64,000 nt of DNA from Acidobacteriota bacterium (GCA_021792135.1 JAJYVF010000015.1:1-64000), one strand, 5' to 3'; counted from the first letter of the stretch, positions 39,378 through 48,598 are shown. Notes: generated by a model from the sequence alone, not told the origin. Numbers and translations are program-made.

Positions 39378-40673
39378 GTGCACCTCCGTTACTCTGCCCT
39401 TCGCCCTCTGCACCGTGCGCGTTACTTCATGCTGCTTCTCCTGCTTCCCCTGCTCCTGCCCGCACATGCGGGAATTCTGCACCGCCGGCACCGTCCACAG
39501 GTGGTGGGCTATTTTGGCCAATGGGGACTCTACGACGACCCGCCTTATTATCTGAGAGATCTGGCCAGAAACGGCGGAGCGCGCCTGCTGGATCAGATGA
39601 ACTACGCGCAGGCATCGGTGAAGGGCGGCCGCTGCTCGATTGCCGATCCGAAAGCCGATCTGGAGACGAATTACGCCGGCGAGAACAGCGTGAACGGTGT
39701 GGCGGATGATCCCGCTTCCCCGTTTCGTGGATATTTCCATCAGCTGAGGGAGCTGAAGGAGCGCTACCCGAAGCTGAGGATCCTGATCTCGCTCGAGGGC
39801 GCGGCGGCAAGTTTCCGGGAAGGTGCGCGGCCGGAAAACCGCCAGGCGTTCGTGGAATCGTGCGTCAGCATGTTCCTTCGTGGACGGTTCGCGCCGGGCA
39901 TCTCGGAGCCGGGAGTCTTCGACGGCATTGACGTGGACTGGGAATATCCGCAGCAGGAGGACGCGGCGAATTTTCGGGCGCTCCTTGTGGAGTTCCGGCG
40001 GCAGATGGATGCGGTTCGTCATGGAATGCGCCTCGCGATTGCGGTGGGCGACCAGCCGGAGATGCAGCCAGGAACCGACTTCCGGGACATTGCACGGCTG
40101 GTCGATCAGATCGGCGTGATGAATTACGACTACGCCGGACCCTGGAATTCCACGACGGGCTTCCTGGCGCCGTTGTTTCCCCAGGCCAACTCCCACAACG
40201 GCAGCATTGTCGAGAGCATGGCGGCCTATGAAAAGGCCGGGGTGCCGCGGCGAAAGATGCTGATGGGCCTGCCGTTTTACGGCTATCAGTGGAGCGGCGT
40301 CAGTCCGGTCAACAATGGCCTGTTTCAGCGGGGCAAGGGCGTTGCCGAGGATAAGCCCTACCGCTTCATCCGCAGACTGAAGGCCAGATACGCCGCATTC
40401 CGCGATCCGGAGACGCTCGCTCCGTGGCTCTTCGACGGAGCGAACTTCTGGACCTTCGAAGATCCTGTTTCGATTCGCTACAAGGCGGCGTGGGCCGCCC
40501 GCCAGCACTGGGGCGGCATCATGATCTGGGAGCTTGGCCAGGACACGGCTGAGGCAACGCTGCTCAGCGTCGCCTGGCATTCGCTCCAGCACCCTGAGGA
40601 GTTCCTGACGGGAGAGGAGGGCGCGTTCGCCCCGCCCGGGGAACTGGAATCCGAACCCGTGCTGTCACGGTGA
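39378..40673 (+). CDS. secreted GH18 chitinase-like hydrolase
   Basis: A 431-residue protein starting at GTG with GGAAAGGATG upstream. A signal peptide (FMLLLLLPLLLPAHA) leads into a GH18 barrel: VVGYFGQWG on the first strand, ILISLEGAA, then FDGIDVDWEYP with catalytic Glu189 and the supporting Asp182, Asp185 and Asp187, IGVMNYDYAG, GLPFYGYQW and GGIMIWELGQD. Retaining GH18 enzymes cleave chitin or related N-acetylglucosamine polymers by substrate-assisted catalysis. No carbohydrate-binding module is attached. Confidence 0.93.
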   Translation: MHLRYSALRPLHRARYFMLLLLLPLLLPAHAGILHRRHRPQVVGYFGQWGLYDDPPYYLRDLARNGGARLLDQMNYAQASVKGGRCSIADPKADLETNYAGENSVNGVADDPASPFRGYFHQLRELKERYPKLRILISLEGAAASFREGARPENRQAFVESCVSMFLRGRFAPGISEPGVFDGIDVDWEYPQQEDAANFRALLVEFRRQMDAVRHGMRLAIAVGDQPEMQPGTDFRDIARLVDQIGVMNYDYAGPWNSTTGFLAPLFPQANSHNGSIVESMAAYEKAGVPRRKMLMGLPFYGYQWSGVSPVNNGLFQRGKGVAEDKPYRFIRRLKARYAAFRDPETLAPWLFDGANFWTFEDPVSIRYKAAWAARQHWGGIMIWELGQDTAEATLLSVAWHSLQHPEEFLTGEEGAFAPPGELESEPVLSR

Positions 40674-40740
40674 AGATCCGAATCCGGGATTCCATGGGTC
40701 TGCCCAGCGGGTCAGATCCGGCGCCTCTGCATGTCCTCGC

Positions 40741-40759
40741 CAGCGCTGCTAAGGCGCTG
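40741..40759. terminator. hairpin between convergent GH18 and LolA-like genes
   Basis: CAGCGC and GCGCTG pair around a 7-nt loop; the hairpin contains the stop codon of the minus-strand gene at 40749. There is no T tract. Confidence 0.35.
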
Positions 40760-41558
40760 AGTCAGGCTCGGTATGCGCCGCCGGATGATATCCGTAGTAG
40801 GACTCGTCCTCTTCGTCTCGCTTCGTGAACAGGAACAGGATCCTGGCGCGGGCGCTCATGCTGAAGTGTTGGGGCAGCCACAGGTTTTCCCTTACCGGCA
40901 TCTGGGTAAGTTCGAAACGTGTCCCCTTCTCCACCCGGGCAAGGAAGCCTTCGATCGAAACCGGGCGGATCACCTGGGCTTCGACTTTCACCCACTGAAA
41001 AGTATTCTTCTCAATCCAGAGAGTACCCTCCATGCCGGTCAGCACTTTAGCCCGTGTGTTCGGGGGTTTGTATCCGCGGCGAGGCTTCGCTTTCAGGACG
41101 TACACATCCCAGGGGCCGAGCCGCTCATCTTCGGCCAGCTTGAAATCAAAGGCGTTTGCCATTTCATTCAACATCAACTGGTCGCGCTCGCGCTCGGATT
41201 TGTAGGTGGCAACACGCTTTTTGCGCTCCGCGGGCGACTCGTTCATGCGCGCCTGTATGGCTTTGCTCAGCTTTGTCCGCTCATCCCTCTGCCGCTCCGG
41301 CGACAGCGGCTGCCCATCGATGGCGAGCAGGCGTGAGTACCTGGATCCGAACAGCATGAGCTCTTCGAAGGTCCGGGTTCGCCCGTCCTCGCCACGCTCT
41401 ACCTTGAAATAGTCGAGCTGAGGGAGCGACTTGTAATTGATGGCGTTGGCCTCAACAGAACGGCGAACAATGGTTTCGGCGTCGTATGGCGAAGGAGATG
41501 TCTGCGCCCACAAGCCGGAGCCCAGAAATCCCACGCCAACGAGGATGAGCAGCCTCAT
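40749..41558 (-). CDS. secreted LolA-like protein of unknown function
   Basis: A 269-residue protein with a signal peptide (LLILVGVGFLGSGLWAQ). After a helical start (ETIVRRSVEANA) come strands and charged helices, then WDVYVLKAKPRRGYKPP, MEGTLWIEKNTFQWVKVEAQVIRPVSIEGF and LARVEKGTRFELTQMP. The alternating strand pattern with a lysine/tryptophan-rich half-barrel resembles the LolA/LolB-like outer-membrane lipoprotein-carrier superfamily as it appears in many acidobacterial hypothetical proteins. The role is unknown. The start is set at the signal peptide; the frame is open further upstream. Confidence 0.7.
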   Translation of the reverse strand: MRLLILVGVGFLGSGLWAQTSPSPYDAETIVRRSVEANAINYKSLPQLDYFKVERGEDGRTRTFEELMLFGSRYSRLLAIDGQPLSPERQRDERTKLSKAIQARMNESPAERKKRVATYKSERERDQLMLNEMANAFDFKLAEDERLGPWDVYVLKAKPRRGYKPPNTRAKVLTGMEGTLWIEKNTFQWVKVEAQVIRPVSIEGFLARVEKGTRFELTQMPVRENLWLPQHFSMSARARILFLFTKRDEEDESYYGYHPAAHTEPDSAP

Positions 41559-41726
41559 GCAGTACCGTGCCTGCAGGTTTTCTGCCGAAATGGAACCGGG
41601 CGCGATTTTCAACGGCACAGAAAACGGGCCGGGCCGGGGGCCGCCATCATAAAGGCGGCCAGGGCGCATCCGGGCCGCGCGGGCGCCCCGGACTGATTTC
41701 GTGTTTTGCGCGGGAAGATCCGCGGG

Positions 41727-42608
41727 CTACCAGCGCCCCATACCCAGTTCGGGATGAACAGCCGGAGGCAGCATCGGGATCTGTCCGGAGAGATTCAGCG
41801 GCTGATCCGGACCGGTCGCCTCAGAGGCGTCGGGGAGGCGAAACTCCGCCACCAGAGGGAGGTGATCGGAGGCCACCAGAGCCGTGCGGCTCCGGTGGAT
41901 GAGGACACCGTCGAGCCGGAGGTCGCGGTCGAAGTAGATGCCATCCAGCGGCAGCAAGGGCAGAAAGCCCGGAAAAGTATGGCCGCGGCCCATGTCGCTG
42001 TACGCACGAACGCTGTCGAAATGGGCGTGGAAGAGGCGCGAGGCCAGTCCCCGCGTCCACTCGTTGAAATCCCCAAGAATGATCCTTCTCCCGGCCAGAT
42101 CGGAGCCCGTAAATAACTGCCGCCGAAAGAGTTCGCTGGCCTGAATCCGCCGCTCGTAGATGGCGGTTCCCAGGTGCAGGTTAAAGAGGTGCAGATGCGC
42201 CCCGTCGCCCAGCGAGATATCGGCGCGCAGAACGCCGCGCCGTTCCCGCCCCGGTATGGAGATGTCGTGATTGCTTGCCTGGCGGATGGGAAAGCGGGAA
42301 AGCAGCAGGTTTCCGTAAGCACCTCCCCGGTACCGGCGGGTTTCGCCAAGCTCGGCATGGAGTCCCAGCTCTTCGGCAATGTATCGCGCCTGGTGATGAT
42401 CTTTTCTCCGCCCTTCCCGGGAAACCACTTCCTGGAGCGCGACGATGTCCGCGTCGATTTCCCTCAGGACCCGAACAATGCGATCGGGGCGAACGCGCCC
42501 GTCCAGCCCGCGACACTTGTGGACGTTATAGGTAGCCACACGAAGATGGCTGATTTTCAGGGGATGATTCGTGCTGGAGTGCGATGCCCGGATACTCGAC
42601 CGCCTCAC
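41727..42608 (-). CDS. endonuclease/exonuclease/phosphatase-family protein
   Basis: A 293-residue protein with the EEP fold: ATYNVHKCRGLDG (metal-binding Asn), IVALQEVVSREG (Glu), LHLFNLHLGTA, IILGDFNEW (catalytic Asp-Asn) and SDHLPLVAEF (Asp-His pair). Family members are Mg-dependent DNases or phosphodiesterases, including ones acting on phosphoinositides or lipids; there is no signal peptide. It starts with GTG only 3 bp after the end of the cardiolipin-synthase-like gene, so the two are cotranscribed. That pairing of an EEP protein and a PLD-type synthase is common in bacteria and suggests membrane-lipid metabolism. Confidence 0.88.
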   Translation of the reverse strand: MRRSSIRASHSSTNHPLKISHLRVATYNVHKCRGLDGRVRPDRIVRVLREIDADIVALQEVVSREGRRKDHHQARYIAEELGLHAELGETRRYRGGAYGNLLLSRFPIRQASNHDISIPGRERRGVLRADISLGDGAHLHLFNLHLGTAIYERRIQASELFRRQLFTGSDLAGRRIILGDFNEWTRGLASRLFHAHFDSVRAYSDMGRGHTFPGFLPLLPLDGIYFDRDLRLDGVLIHRSRTALVASDHLPLVAEFRLPDASEATGPDQPLNLSGQIPMLPPAVHPELGMGRW

Positions 42609-42611
42609 CCA

Positions 42612-44081
42612 TTATATCCCGGTTGCCCGATTGCCATGATTGCGGGCGGAGCGCAGCCGCCAGGCCTTGAGCAGCAGAACCACCCCCAGCCAGCCACAGC
42701 CGATGCCGCCGCCGATGGCCACGATGCGGGGAAGGAGGAACATCACCGCGCAGAGGCAAAGAAAGGCGAGAGCCACCGTGATCATAATCGGCGCCTCGGC
42801 CGGTCCCAGCAGCCGGGGCCTGGTAATGGCGGCGCCCGCCGTACTGCCTAAGGCCAGCACGCCGGTGGCCGCTCGTCCGGCGTTTCGGCGCGCCACACCC
42901 CGAGGACGCCGCTGCCGCTGCCGCAACTCTCGCGGCCCGACCCGCATTCGCTCGCTCAGCACGATCTCCGTCGCATTCTTCAGATCCTCGACGTACATCT
43001 GTCGCATGGTCTGAGCGAACTGCGCGTTCTCGACCACCACGTCGAGCTCGTAGTTGCTCATCCAGCTGGCGATGTTCAGGTTCGTCGAGCCGACGCGCGA
43101 CCATCGCCCATCGACGACGGCCGTTTTGGCGTGCAGCATGGAACCGTTCCACTCGAAAATCCGGATGCCGGCCTCCAGCAGGGCCCGGTAGCCGACGCGC
43201 GACAGAGCGCGGACGACCGGAACATCGCTGGTGCGCGGAACCAGCAGCCGGACGTCGATGCCGTCGAGGGCGGCCGCGCGCAGCGACTGAACATAGGCCG
43301 GCGTCGCCAGAAAATAGGCGTCCGTCAGCCACATCGACCTGCGCGCAAGGGCTGTAACCAGCAGATCGAGCCGGTACAGGCTGCTCATCCCCGGCTCCCC
43401 CGAGACAATGCGCAGTGCCACGCTGCCTGCGGGCTGCGCAGCGGCTTCCGCGTTCTCCAAGGGGTCGATGGTATCCCGTACTCCCAGCGAGTTCCACATC
43501 CGCGCAAAGGCACGGTTCAGGGAGAGCACGGCCGGACCCTCGATCCTGACACCCGTATCCCGCCATGGGGCGATGCCGCGCGCCGGATCCCCGACCCAGG
43601 CTTTCCCCACGCACAGTCCGGATACGAATCCGACCCGGCCATCGACCACAACGATTTTGCGATGATCGCGACGGAACCATTCGACCGGATCGTCGGGACG
43701 GGGCGGGTGGAAACACCTCACCTGCACCCCCGCCTCCCGCATCCTGCGCCAGAAGAAAAACGACGTGGCCCCCAGCGCTCCCAGCCAGTCGTAAATCAAC
43801 CGGACCCGGACACCTTCGCGCGCCTTCATCTCCAGCAGCTCGGCAAATTCCCAGCCCACCGGATCGCCATGCAGAACATAGGTCTCAAAGTGGATCGTGC
43901 GCCTGGCCGCCCGTATGGCCTCGATCCAGGCGGGATAGTTTTCGGCAGCGTCCCTGAGGAGCCGGACACTGTTCCCCGTACTCAGCGGGGCCCCGGCCAT
44001 CCTCGAGAAAGCCCGGTCAGCGGACAGACCGGCAGAGCTGCCCGCGCCTGTCACCGTTCGCACTGAGGTGGTACCGCCCAT
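42612..44081 (-). CDS. cardiolipin-synthase-like phospholipase D protein
   Basis: A 489-residue protein with two HKD motifs: HRKIVVVDG (His140, Lys142, Asp147) and HAKTAVVDG (His317, Lys319, Asp324). FETYVLHGDPVGWEFAELL and IRIFEWNGSMLHAKT are typical of ClsB-type cardiolipin synthases, which join two phosphatidyl units. Two hydrophobic helices lie at the C-terminus rather than the N-terminus as in ClsA. An Arg-rich stretch (about 390-415) precedes them. The ATG at 44081 is used; a TTG two codons earlier is possible. The EEP-family gene follows directly. Confidence 0.9.
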   Translation of the reverse strand: MGGTTSVRTVTGAGSSAGLSADRAFSRMAGAPLSTGNSVRLLRDAAENYPAWIEAIRAARRTIHFETYVLHGDPVGWEFAELLEMKAREGVRVRLIYDWLGALGATSFFFWRRMREAGVQVRCFHPPRPDDPVEWFRRDHRKIVVVDGRVGFVSGLCVGKAWVGDPARGIAPWRDTGVRIEGPAVLSLNRAFARMWNSLGVRDTIDPLENAEAAAQPAGSVALRIVSGEPGMSSLYRLDLLVTALARRSMWLTDAYFLATPAYVQSLRAAALDGIDVRLLVPRTSDVPVVRALSRVGYRALLEAGIRIFEWNGSMLHAKTAVVDGRWSRVGSTNLNIASWMSNYELDVVVENAQFAQTMRQMYVEDLKNATEIVLSERMRVGPRELRQRQRRPRGVARRNAGRAATGVLALGSTAGAAITRPRLLGPAEAPIMITVALAFLCLCAVMFLLPRIVAIGGGIGCGWLGVVLLLKAWRLRSARNHGNRATGI

Positions 44082-44210
44082 AGGCAACCCCGGCTCCCTG
44101 GCCCGTCAGTTTATGCCAGGCGTCCTTCACCGTTCACCTCCGGGCGCAACCGTCATGAGGACGGCCCCCTGCGATGACCGAATCGCTGCCGAGGCGCCGG
44201 AGACCCGTCT

Positions 44211-45686
44211 TCAGGGTAATTGTGCTGCTTCCAGGGTTACCGGAGCACTCGAGCAGAGCTGCTCAATCGGCTGTCCCGGCTTGTATTCGATCTTTTTGGG
44301 AGGCTCGCACCCCTGCTCACGCCCCATGAGCAGACTGGGTTTGCCCGCTTCTTCCTTTTCCGCCGCCACCGTAATGGGCACCAGCTCCTTCTTCATATTC
44401 AGAAAGGCCGACGTCTGAACCACCTGCTCCGTCTGCTTTGGCAGAAACATGATTTCGCGCTGCGCCTGAACCATCCTTTGATAGAAGGGCGGATGCGTGC
44501 GGAACCAGCTGACTCCGTTCACGTAGCCCACGCGGGTCGCCATCTTGTCGAAGAAGCGATTGAAACCGGAAGTGTCATACCCCGAATTCCACGCATACTG
44601 AACCCCGAGCTGATCCGCTTCCAGTTCGTAGTCCCGGCTGACGCCGAGAAGTTTCAGGTCGAGGACCAGTCCCAGGCCGTAGAAACCATATTGCAGCGCG
44701 TAGTACATCCCGATTCCGGCCACTCCGCCGGTCAGGACCATGGCGGCGACCTGCGCAGCCTGATAAAAGATGCTGGCAATGGTCGCCCGCTTCATCATCT
44801 TCGCGCTGTGGCGCGCCGTGTCGTGGGCGATTTCATGAGCGATCACGCCCGCCAGTTCGGATTCGTCGTCGGCAGCCTCGAGCAGCCCGCGCTCGATGAA
44901 CAGATAGCCGCCGGGCAGGGCAAAGCCATTGATCTCCCGCGAATCGAGGACGGTGACATGGAGCGGAACTTTCAGATCCGAGTGCTGGGCCACACGCTGG
45001 GCAACGGAGTTGACATAGCTCTGAATCTCCTTGTTCTCCACGGCGGGCGGTAGCAGACCGGTCCGGCGCATCTCCTCCACCGCCTGCTGTCCCCGCCGGA
45101 TGTCATCCTGCTGCCCGGGGGCAATCTCGCGGAAGCCGATGTCCTTCACGTCTCCCCAGCGCCGTGTCGCATAGGCCCCGCTGGAGATCTCGCTCTGTGC
45201 CGCCTGGTATTGCTGCGGCCATTGCTGGATCAGGTCCAGTTTGGCGTTGAGATTATCGTAGGCGTTCGGAATCGCCTGTCCTGCAAGGACCTCAGCTTCA
45301 CTCTTCAGAAGGTCAAAATTCTGGATCGTGCAGTGCAGATTGTGGCGCTCGCTCAGGGAAAGGTTGTTTCCTCCCTGCTTCAGCCTCTTCCGCGCCGATT
45401 CGACCTGCTTCTTATAGAAATCCGCATGGCCGCGGAAGGTGCGGCGGCATGCATTTTCTCCACTCTTGAGATCAGTCCGCTCCCTCTGGATCTCCTCGGG
45501 ATCGAAATGGAGAGCAGGCGCACTCTCGAACAGCTCTGTGTAGCTCTTGTGCAGAGTCTCATGCAACGCCGTCGTGGTCTGGGCGACCGCCGCGGACTGG
45601 GATTCCGCCTGCAGCTGCGATGCAGGCAGCAGAGTAAGGGCAGCGATCATGCTGATCGCCGTCGGACGGCGCAACACATCTTTCAT
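44211..45686 (-). CDS. secreted M48-family zinc metalloprotease
   Basis: A 491-residue protein with a signal peptide (ISMIAALTLLPASQLQAE), a long helical region from about 35 to 170 with several cysteines, then an M48 domain. VIAHEIAHDTARH provides the HExxH zinc site (284-288), and YELEADQLG supplies the third ligand (about Glu356). FALPGGYLFIERGLLEAA is the usual edge-strand region. M48 proteases of the BepA/LoiP type act on misfolded outer-membrane proteins in the periplasm. Hydrophobic stretches near 305-345 may contact the membrane. AAGGAG precedes the ATG. Confidence 0.92.
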   Translation of the reverse strand: MKDVLRRPTAISMIAALTLLPASQLQAESQSAAVAQTTTALHETLHKSYTELFESAPALHFDPEEIQRERTDLKSGENACRRTFRGHADFYKKQVESARKRLKQGGNNLSLSERHNLHCTIQNFDLLKSEAEVLAGQAIPNAYDNLNAKLDLIQQWPQQYQAAQSEISSGAYATRRWGDVKDIGFREIAPGQQDDIRRGQQAVEEMRRTGLLPPAVENKEIQSYVNSVAQRVAQHSDLKVPLHVTVLDSREINGFALPGGYLFIERGLLEAADDESELAGVIAHEIAHDTARHSAKMMKRATIASIFYQAAQVAAMVLTGGVAGIGMYYALQYGFYGLGLVLDLKLLGVSRDYELEADQLGVQYAWNSGYDTSGFNRFFDKMATRVGYVNGVSWFRTHPPFYQRMVQAQREIMFLPKQTEQVVQTSAFLNMKKELVPITVAAEKEEAGKPSLLMGREQGCEPPKKIEYKPGQPIEQLCSSAPVTLEAAQLP

Positions 45687-45993
45687 GGCAGACTCCTTGT
45701 ACGGCCCAGATCTGTCTGACACCGGATTGCAGGCCCGGACGGCTGCCTCCAGCCTGCAGGACCGGCCCGGCAACCCTCCCTGCAATTACCCGCCCAAGTT
45801 ACCGGGATCCGCCGCCGGCTGTGGCGAAAAGGCGTTGAGCGGGGTCTCCGGATCCGGCGTCGGCGCCGCGGAAGCCATACGTCAGGGCACAGGGGTGCCC
45901 TCGCGCTCCGATTCGGCCGTCTGCGTCTGCACCTGGGCAGCAGGCCCCGCTGTATCGACTCCGAATTGATGCACCAGCCTTGTACCTGCCTGC
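45687..45993. other. 307-bp region without a recognised gene
   Basis: This lies between the M48 gene start and the end of the small membrane-protein gene, both on the minus strand. It must hold the M48 promoter, but I see no clear -35/-10 pair, RNA or convincing small gene. Confidence 0.4.
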
Positions 45994-46021
45994 GCGGTAT
46001 TCACCAGGCGGTATTCACCAG
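45994..46021. repeat. perfect 14-bp tandem duplication over a stop codon
   Basis: GCGGTATTCACCAG occurs twice head to tail. On the minus strand the duplication spans the last codons and the stop of the DUF2231-like gene, so the second copy supplies a shifted frame and the TGA. Confidence 0.75.
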
Positions 46022-46429
46022 AAGGATCGCCCCGGCGGAATAGAGAATAAGGAAAGCCAGCGGCAGCGCGGTGGAGAACAGCCGGTTCTCGGGGCGGCGC
46101 GGCAGCGGCGCAATCAAAATCATCCCCAGATCGATCGCCAGTAATCCCGCAAAGACGATCTTCGTTTCCCGGGCGAGACTTTCATGCAGGCGCAGGACGG
46201 AACCTGCTGCGCTGCAGTGGCAGACTGCCCGTGCTGCCTCTCCGCCTGGAACTGCTATGAACAGGCCCGCGGTACCGAGAGAGAGCAGCAGGAACGCTGC
46301 AATCGTATACGGGCGTCCTCTGAGAGGAGGAAGTACAGCGCCAACAAGAATGAAAAGAGGAACCACCAGCAGCAGGGCGATGGGAAAGAGAATCAACATC
46401 GGGTGCATCGAGTACCAGCTGGTAATCAT
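46001..46429 (-). CDS. small DUF2231-like membrane protein
   Basis: A 142-residue protein with about four transmembrane helices: MHPMLILFPIALLLVVPLF, TIAAFLLLSLGTAGLFIA, TKIVFAGLLAIDLGMILIA and LPLAFLILYSAGAILLV. The HPM-x4-PIALL start, a GGEAA turn and LHESLARET before the third helix follow the DUF2231 pattern, a family of unknown role that includes proteins with putative haem-binding histidines. Four cysteine/histidine residues lie in the loop (AVCHCSAAG). The ATG at 46429 with a purine-rich AAGGGGGAAG upstream is used. Confidence 0.68.
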   Translation of the reverse strand: MITSWYSMHPMLILFPIALLLVVPLFILVGAVLPPLRGRPYTIAAFLLLSLGTAGLFIAVPGGEAARAVCHCSAAGSVLRLHESLARETKIVFAGLLAIDLGMILIAPLPRRPENRLFSTALPLAFLILYSAGAILLVNTAW

Positions 46430-46832
46430 CGACTTCCCCCTTCCACCTGCAGCATGCCCTGCGCCGGGTTCACAGCTTTCCGGCATTGCTCTCGACATCC
46501 TTATCGGCATCTGAAGAGCCATTTCCTCTGTTCGCAAAAGCCCCCTGTCCTGCGTCGGGCGGTTGCCAGAACAAATCTCCGTCCAAACGTCTGAACATAT
46601 CTGTCACAATCCCTGGATTGCGCCCCTTTCAGGGCGGCTCACTGGGCTGCACCTGACAAGGCACATATCGCCTGAGATAAGTTCCGGAAATGCTAACGCA
46701 TAAGGAGCATGGGGGCTGAACGCACTGCCGCGCAGGCAGGCGATTGACTTCTCTGGCAATGCAGGTGCAGAGCATAGTCATACGCGCGTGAATCGCAATT
46801 CCCGCGGCGAATCCAGAAAAAGGGGAAAGCCT
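46430..46832. other. 403-bp region between divergent genes
   Basis: This is the upstream region of the DUF2231-like gene and of the secreted 185-residue protein. A perfect AAGGAGC-ATG near 46702-46711 opens only a 12-codon frame (MGAERTAAQAGD). A TTGACT near 46744 has no well-spaced -10. Nothing else is recognised. Confidence 0.35.
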
Positions 46833-47390
46833 ATGTCTCTCGGAAGATTTGACCGGACAGGATGGGCGACTCTGGCAGCGCTGCTGCTCACAGGAGCATC
46901 GTTCGCAGGAGCGCAGACGATGGACTCAGAAAAAATCTCGCAACTGCTGGTTCAGGCTGAGCGGAACGCCGCGCTGGTCGATAAGGCTGCCGACACTCTC
47001 AGCTCTTACACCAGGTCCCGGCTCTCGTGGCAATCCCATGCGGGGCAACTGGAAGTTATAAAGCAACACGTTAACGACCTTGCCAAGAACGGTAGTGACC
47101 TGGCAGACATAAAGGCTGAGGGCTCTGAATGGCAGCAGGAGGCAATCGACCGTATCATCCCTCTGATGAACTCGATGGCCAACCACCTCACGGCCACCAT
47201 TCAGCACCTGAACGACAACCAAAGCCGGATCCATATGCAGCCTTATCGCGATTACGCCCGAGGCAATGTGGAACTCTCCCACAAGACTCTGACGCTGATT
47301 CGCGACTATGTGGATTACGACCAGGCCAGAGCGAAGGCTGATGCGCTCGAGAAGAAGCTTGCGGGCTCACAGGAAAGCAGTGGCGAGTGA
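46833..47390 (+). CDS. secreted helical protein of unknown function
   Basis: A 185-residue protein with a signal peptide (ATLAALLLTGASFAGAQ). The rest is almost wholly helical: SEKISQLLVQAERNAALVDK, QLEVIKQHVNDLAKNGSDL, AIDRIIPLMNSMANHLTATI and LTLIRDYVDYDQARAKADAL. This looks like a four-helix bundle or coiled coil in the periplasm. I do not recognise a family with a known role; similar short secreted helical proteins are frequent in Acidobacteria. GGGGAAAG precedes the ATG at 46833. The VWFA gene follows 53 bp later. Confidence 0.75.
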   Translation: MSLGRFDRTGWATLAALLLTGASFAGAQTMDSEKISQLLVQAERNAALVDKAADTLSSYTRSRLSWQSHAGQLEVIKQHVNDLAKNGSDLADIKAEGSEWQQEAIDRIIPLMNSMANHLTATIQHLNDNQSRIHMQPYRDYARGNVELSHKTLTLIRDYVDYDQARAKADALEKKLAGSQESSGE

Positions 47391-47443
47391 AGGATCGCCT
47401 TCTCTGAATACCCGATACTCTTTCGTCGGGACAGGAGACCCTT

Positions 47444-48487
47444 ATGAGAGTCTCACCGTTCATCATCGCCATACTGCTGGGCTCGGCGCTGGTTCCCGTC
47501 CGCGCGGCGGCGGCAACACCGGGCCCGGCAGGATCGGCTTCGGCTGACCGGCTGGCGCCGGCCCAGGAGCAGCCGGGCACGCCTGCGGCCGAGTTTTCGG
47601 TCGAAGCGAGCCTGGTCAGCGTCAATGCTGTGGTGACCGACGAAGATGGCCGGGTGATCTCCGGACTGAAGAAAGAGAATTTTCGCGTGCTGGATAATGG
47701 CACGCCGCAGCAAATCCTGCATTTCTCGCCTTCCACAGCTCCCATCACCATCGTCATGCTGCTTGAGTACAGTTCCTCGGCGTATCAGTACTACGCGCAG
47801 AAGGCCGCATCGTGGGGCGCAGGATTCCTGGATCACGTCGAGCCGCGCGACTGGGTCGCCCTGGTCACCTATGACATGAATTCCACAGTGCGGGTGGACT
47901 TTACTCACAACCTGGCCAGCGTGCGGGACGCCATCGCCTCGCTGAGCCACCCGACATTTCGAGAGGCGAACATGTTCGATGCCCTGCAGCAGACGCTCGA
48001 TAAGCTCGAACCTGTCCGCGGGAGGAAGTCGATCCTGTTGTTCGCCACCGGCGCCAACAGCTTCAGCGCCTCAACCTTCGATGAGGTGGAGAAGCGTCTG
48101 AAGGCCAGCGACGTGACATTGTTCGCGGTGGGACTTGCCGAAGAGGAAGAGATACGCAGCCGCTCCACCAGCATCGGTTATATGCACGCCCGAGCCGCTC
48201 TTAACTCCTTTGCCGGGCAGACGGGAGGGATCGCCTTTTTCCCGCGGTTTCCGGCCGAGCTTCCGGACATCTTTCGCAGCATTACCGGGTATCTGCGCAG
48301 CGAATACACGTTCAGCTTCTCTCCCCCGAAGACCATGCGCGATGGAAAGTATCACCGGCTGGAGGTGCAGGTGGTTGGGCCGGATGGTAAAAGGCTGACG
48401 GTGAAAGATAACAAGGGCCGCGAACGGAAGCTGACGATCCTGGCGCGCCCCGGATACACGGCTCCGCCGGCAAACCCCGCTCCCTGA
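47444..48487 (+). CDS. secreted VWFA-related protein, acidobacterial type
   Basis: A 347-residue protein with a signal peptide (FIIAILLGSALVPVRAAAA) and a VWFA-like domain. VTDEDGRVISGLKKENFRVLDNG is the typical N-terminal strand block, followed by PITIVMLLEYSSSA (a degenerate MIDAS, with Glu instead of the usual Asp-x-Ser-x-Ser), GRKSILLFATGAN and VTLFAVGLAEEEE. YTFSFSPPKTMRDGKYHRLEVQV near the end is characteristic of the 'VWFA-related Acidobacterial domain' proteins. The function is unknown; a binding role outside the cytoplasm is likely. AGGAGA precedes the ATG. Confidence 0.9.
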   Translation: MRVSPFIIAILLGSALVPVRAAAATPGPAGSASADRLAPAQEQPGTPAAEFSVEASLVSVNAVVTDEDGRVISGLKKENFRVLDNGTPQQILHFSPSTAPITIVMLLEYSSSAYQYYAQKAASWGAGFLDHVEPRDWVALVTYDMNSTVRVDFTHNLASVRDAIASLSHPTFREANMFDALQQTLDKLEPVRGRKSILLFATGANSFSASTFDEVEKRLKASDVTLFAVGLAEEEEIRSRSTSIGYMHARAALNSFAGQTGGIAFFPRFPAELPDIFRSITGYLRSEYTFSFSPPKTMRDGKYHRLEVQVVGPDGKRLTVKDNKGRERKLTILARPGYTAPPANPAP

Positions 48488-48560
48488 GGCTTGCGGAGAT
48501 CAATCGCCGCGGGAAGCGAGCCCGGGCCGCCTGGCCGGGAGGCGGCGGCCAGACACTGAC

Positions 48561-48598
48561 CTTGTCAAAATTCCTGAACGATCTTGTCAAATTTCCTG
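48561..48598. repeat. two near-identical 16-bp direct repeats
   Basis: CTTGTCAAAATTCCTG (48561-48576) and CTTGTCAAATTTCCTG (48583-48598) differ at one base and are spaced by 22 bp, two helical turns. Read on the other strand each contains TTTGACAAG. The unusual AT content in a GC-rich gap suggests a protein-binding site upstream of the Usp gene. Confidence 0.6.

Noticed and set aside
37533-40592. 1019-codon open frame on the minus strand
   Set aside because: It lies opposite the GGDEF and GH18 genes, whose motifs are certain. Long antisense frames arise from GC-rich codon bias, and the product has no recognisable fold.
46702-46746. 12-codon frame with AAGGAG-C-ATG
   Set aside because: The ribosome site is too close to the ATG and the peptide is very short; chance is the simpler reading.
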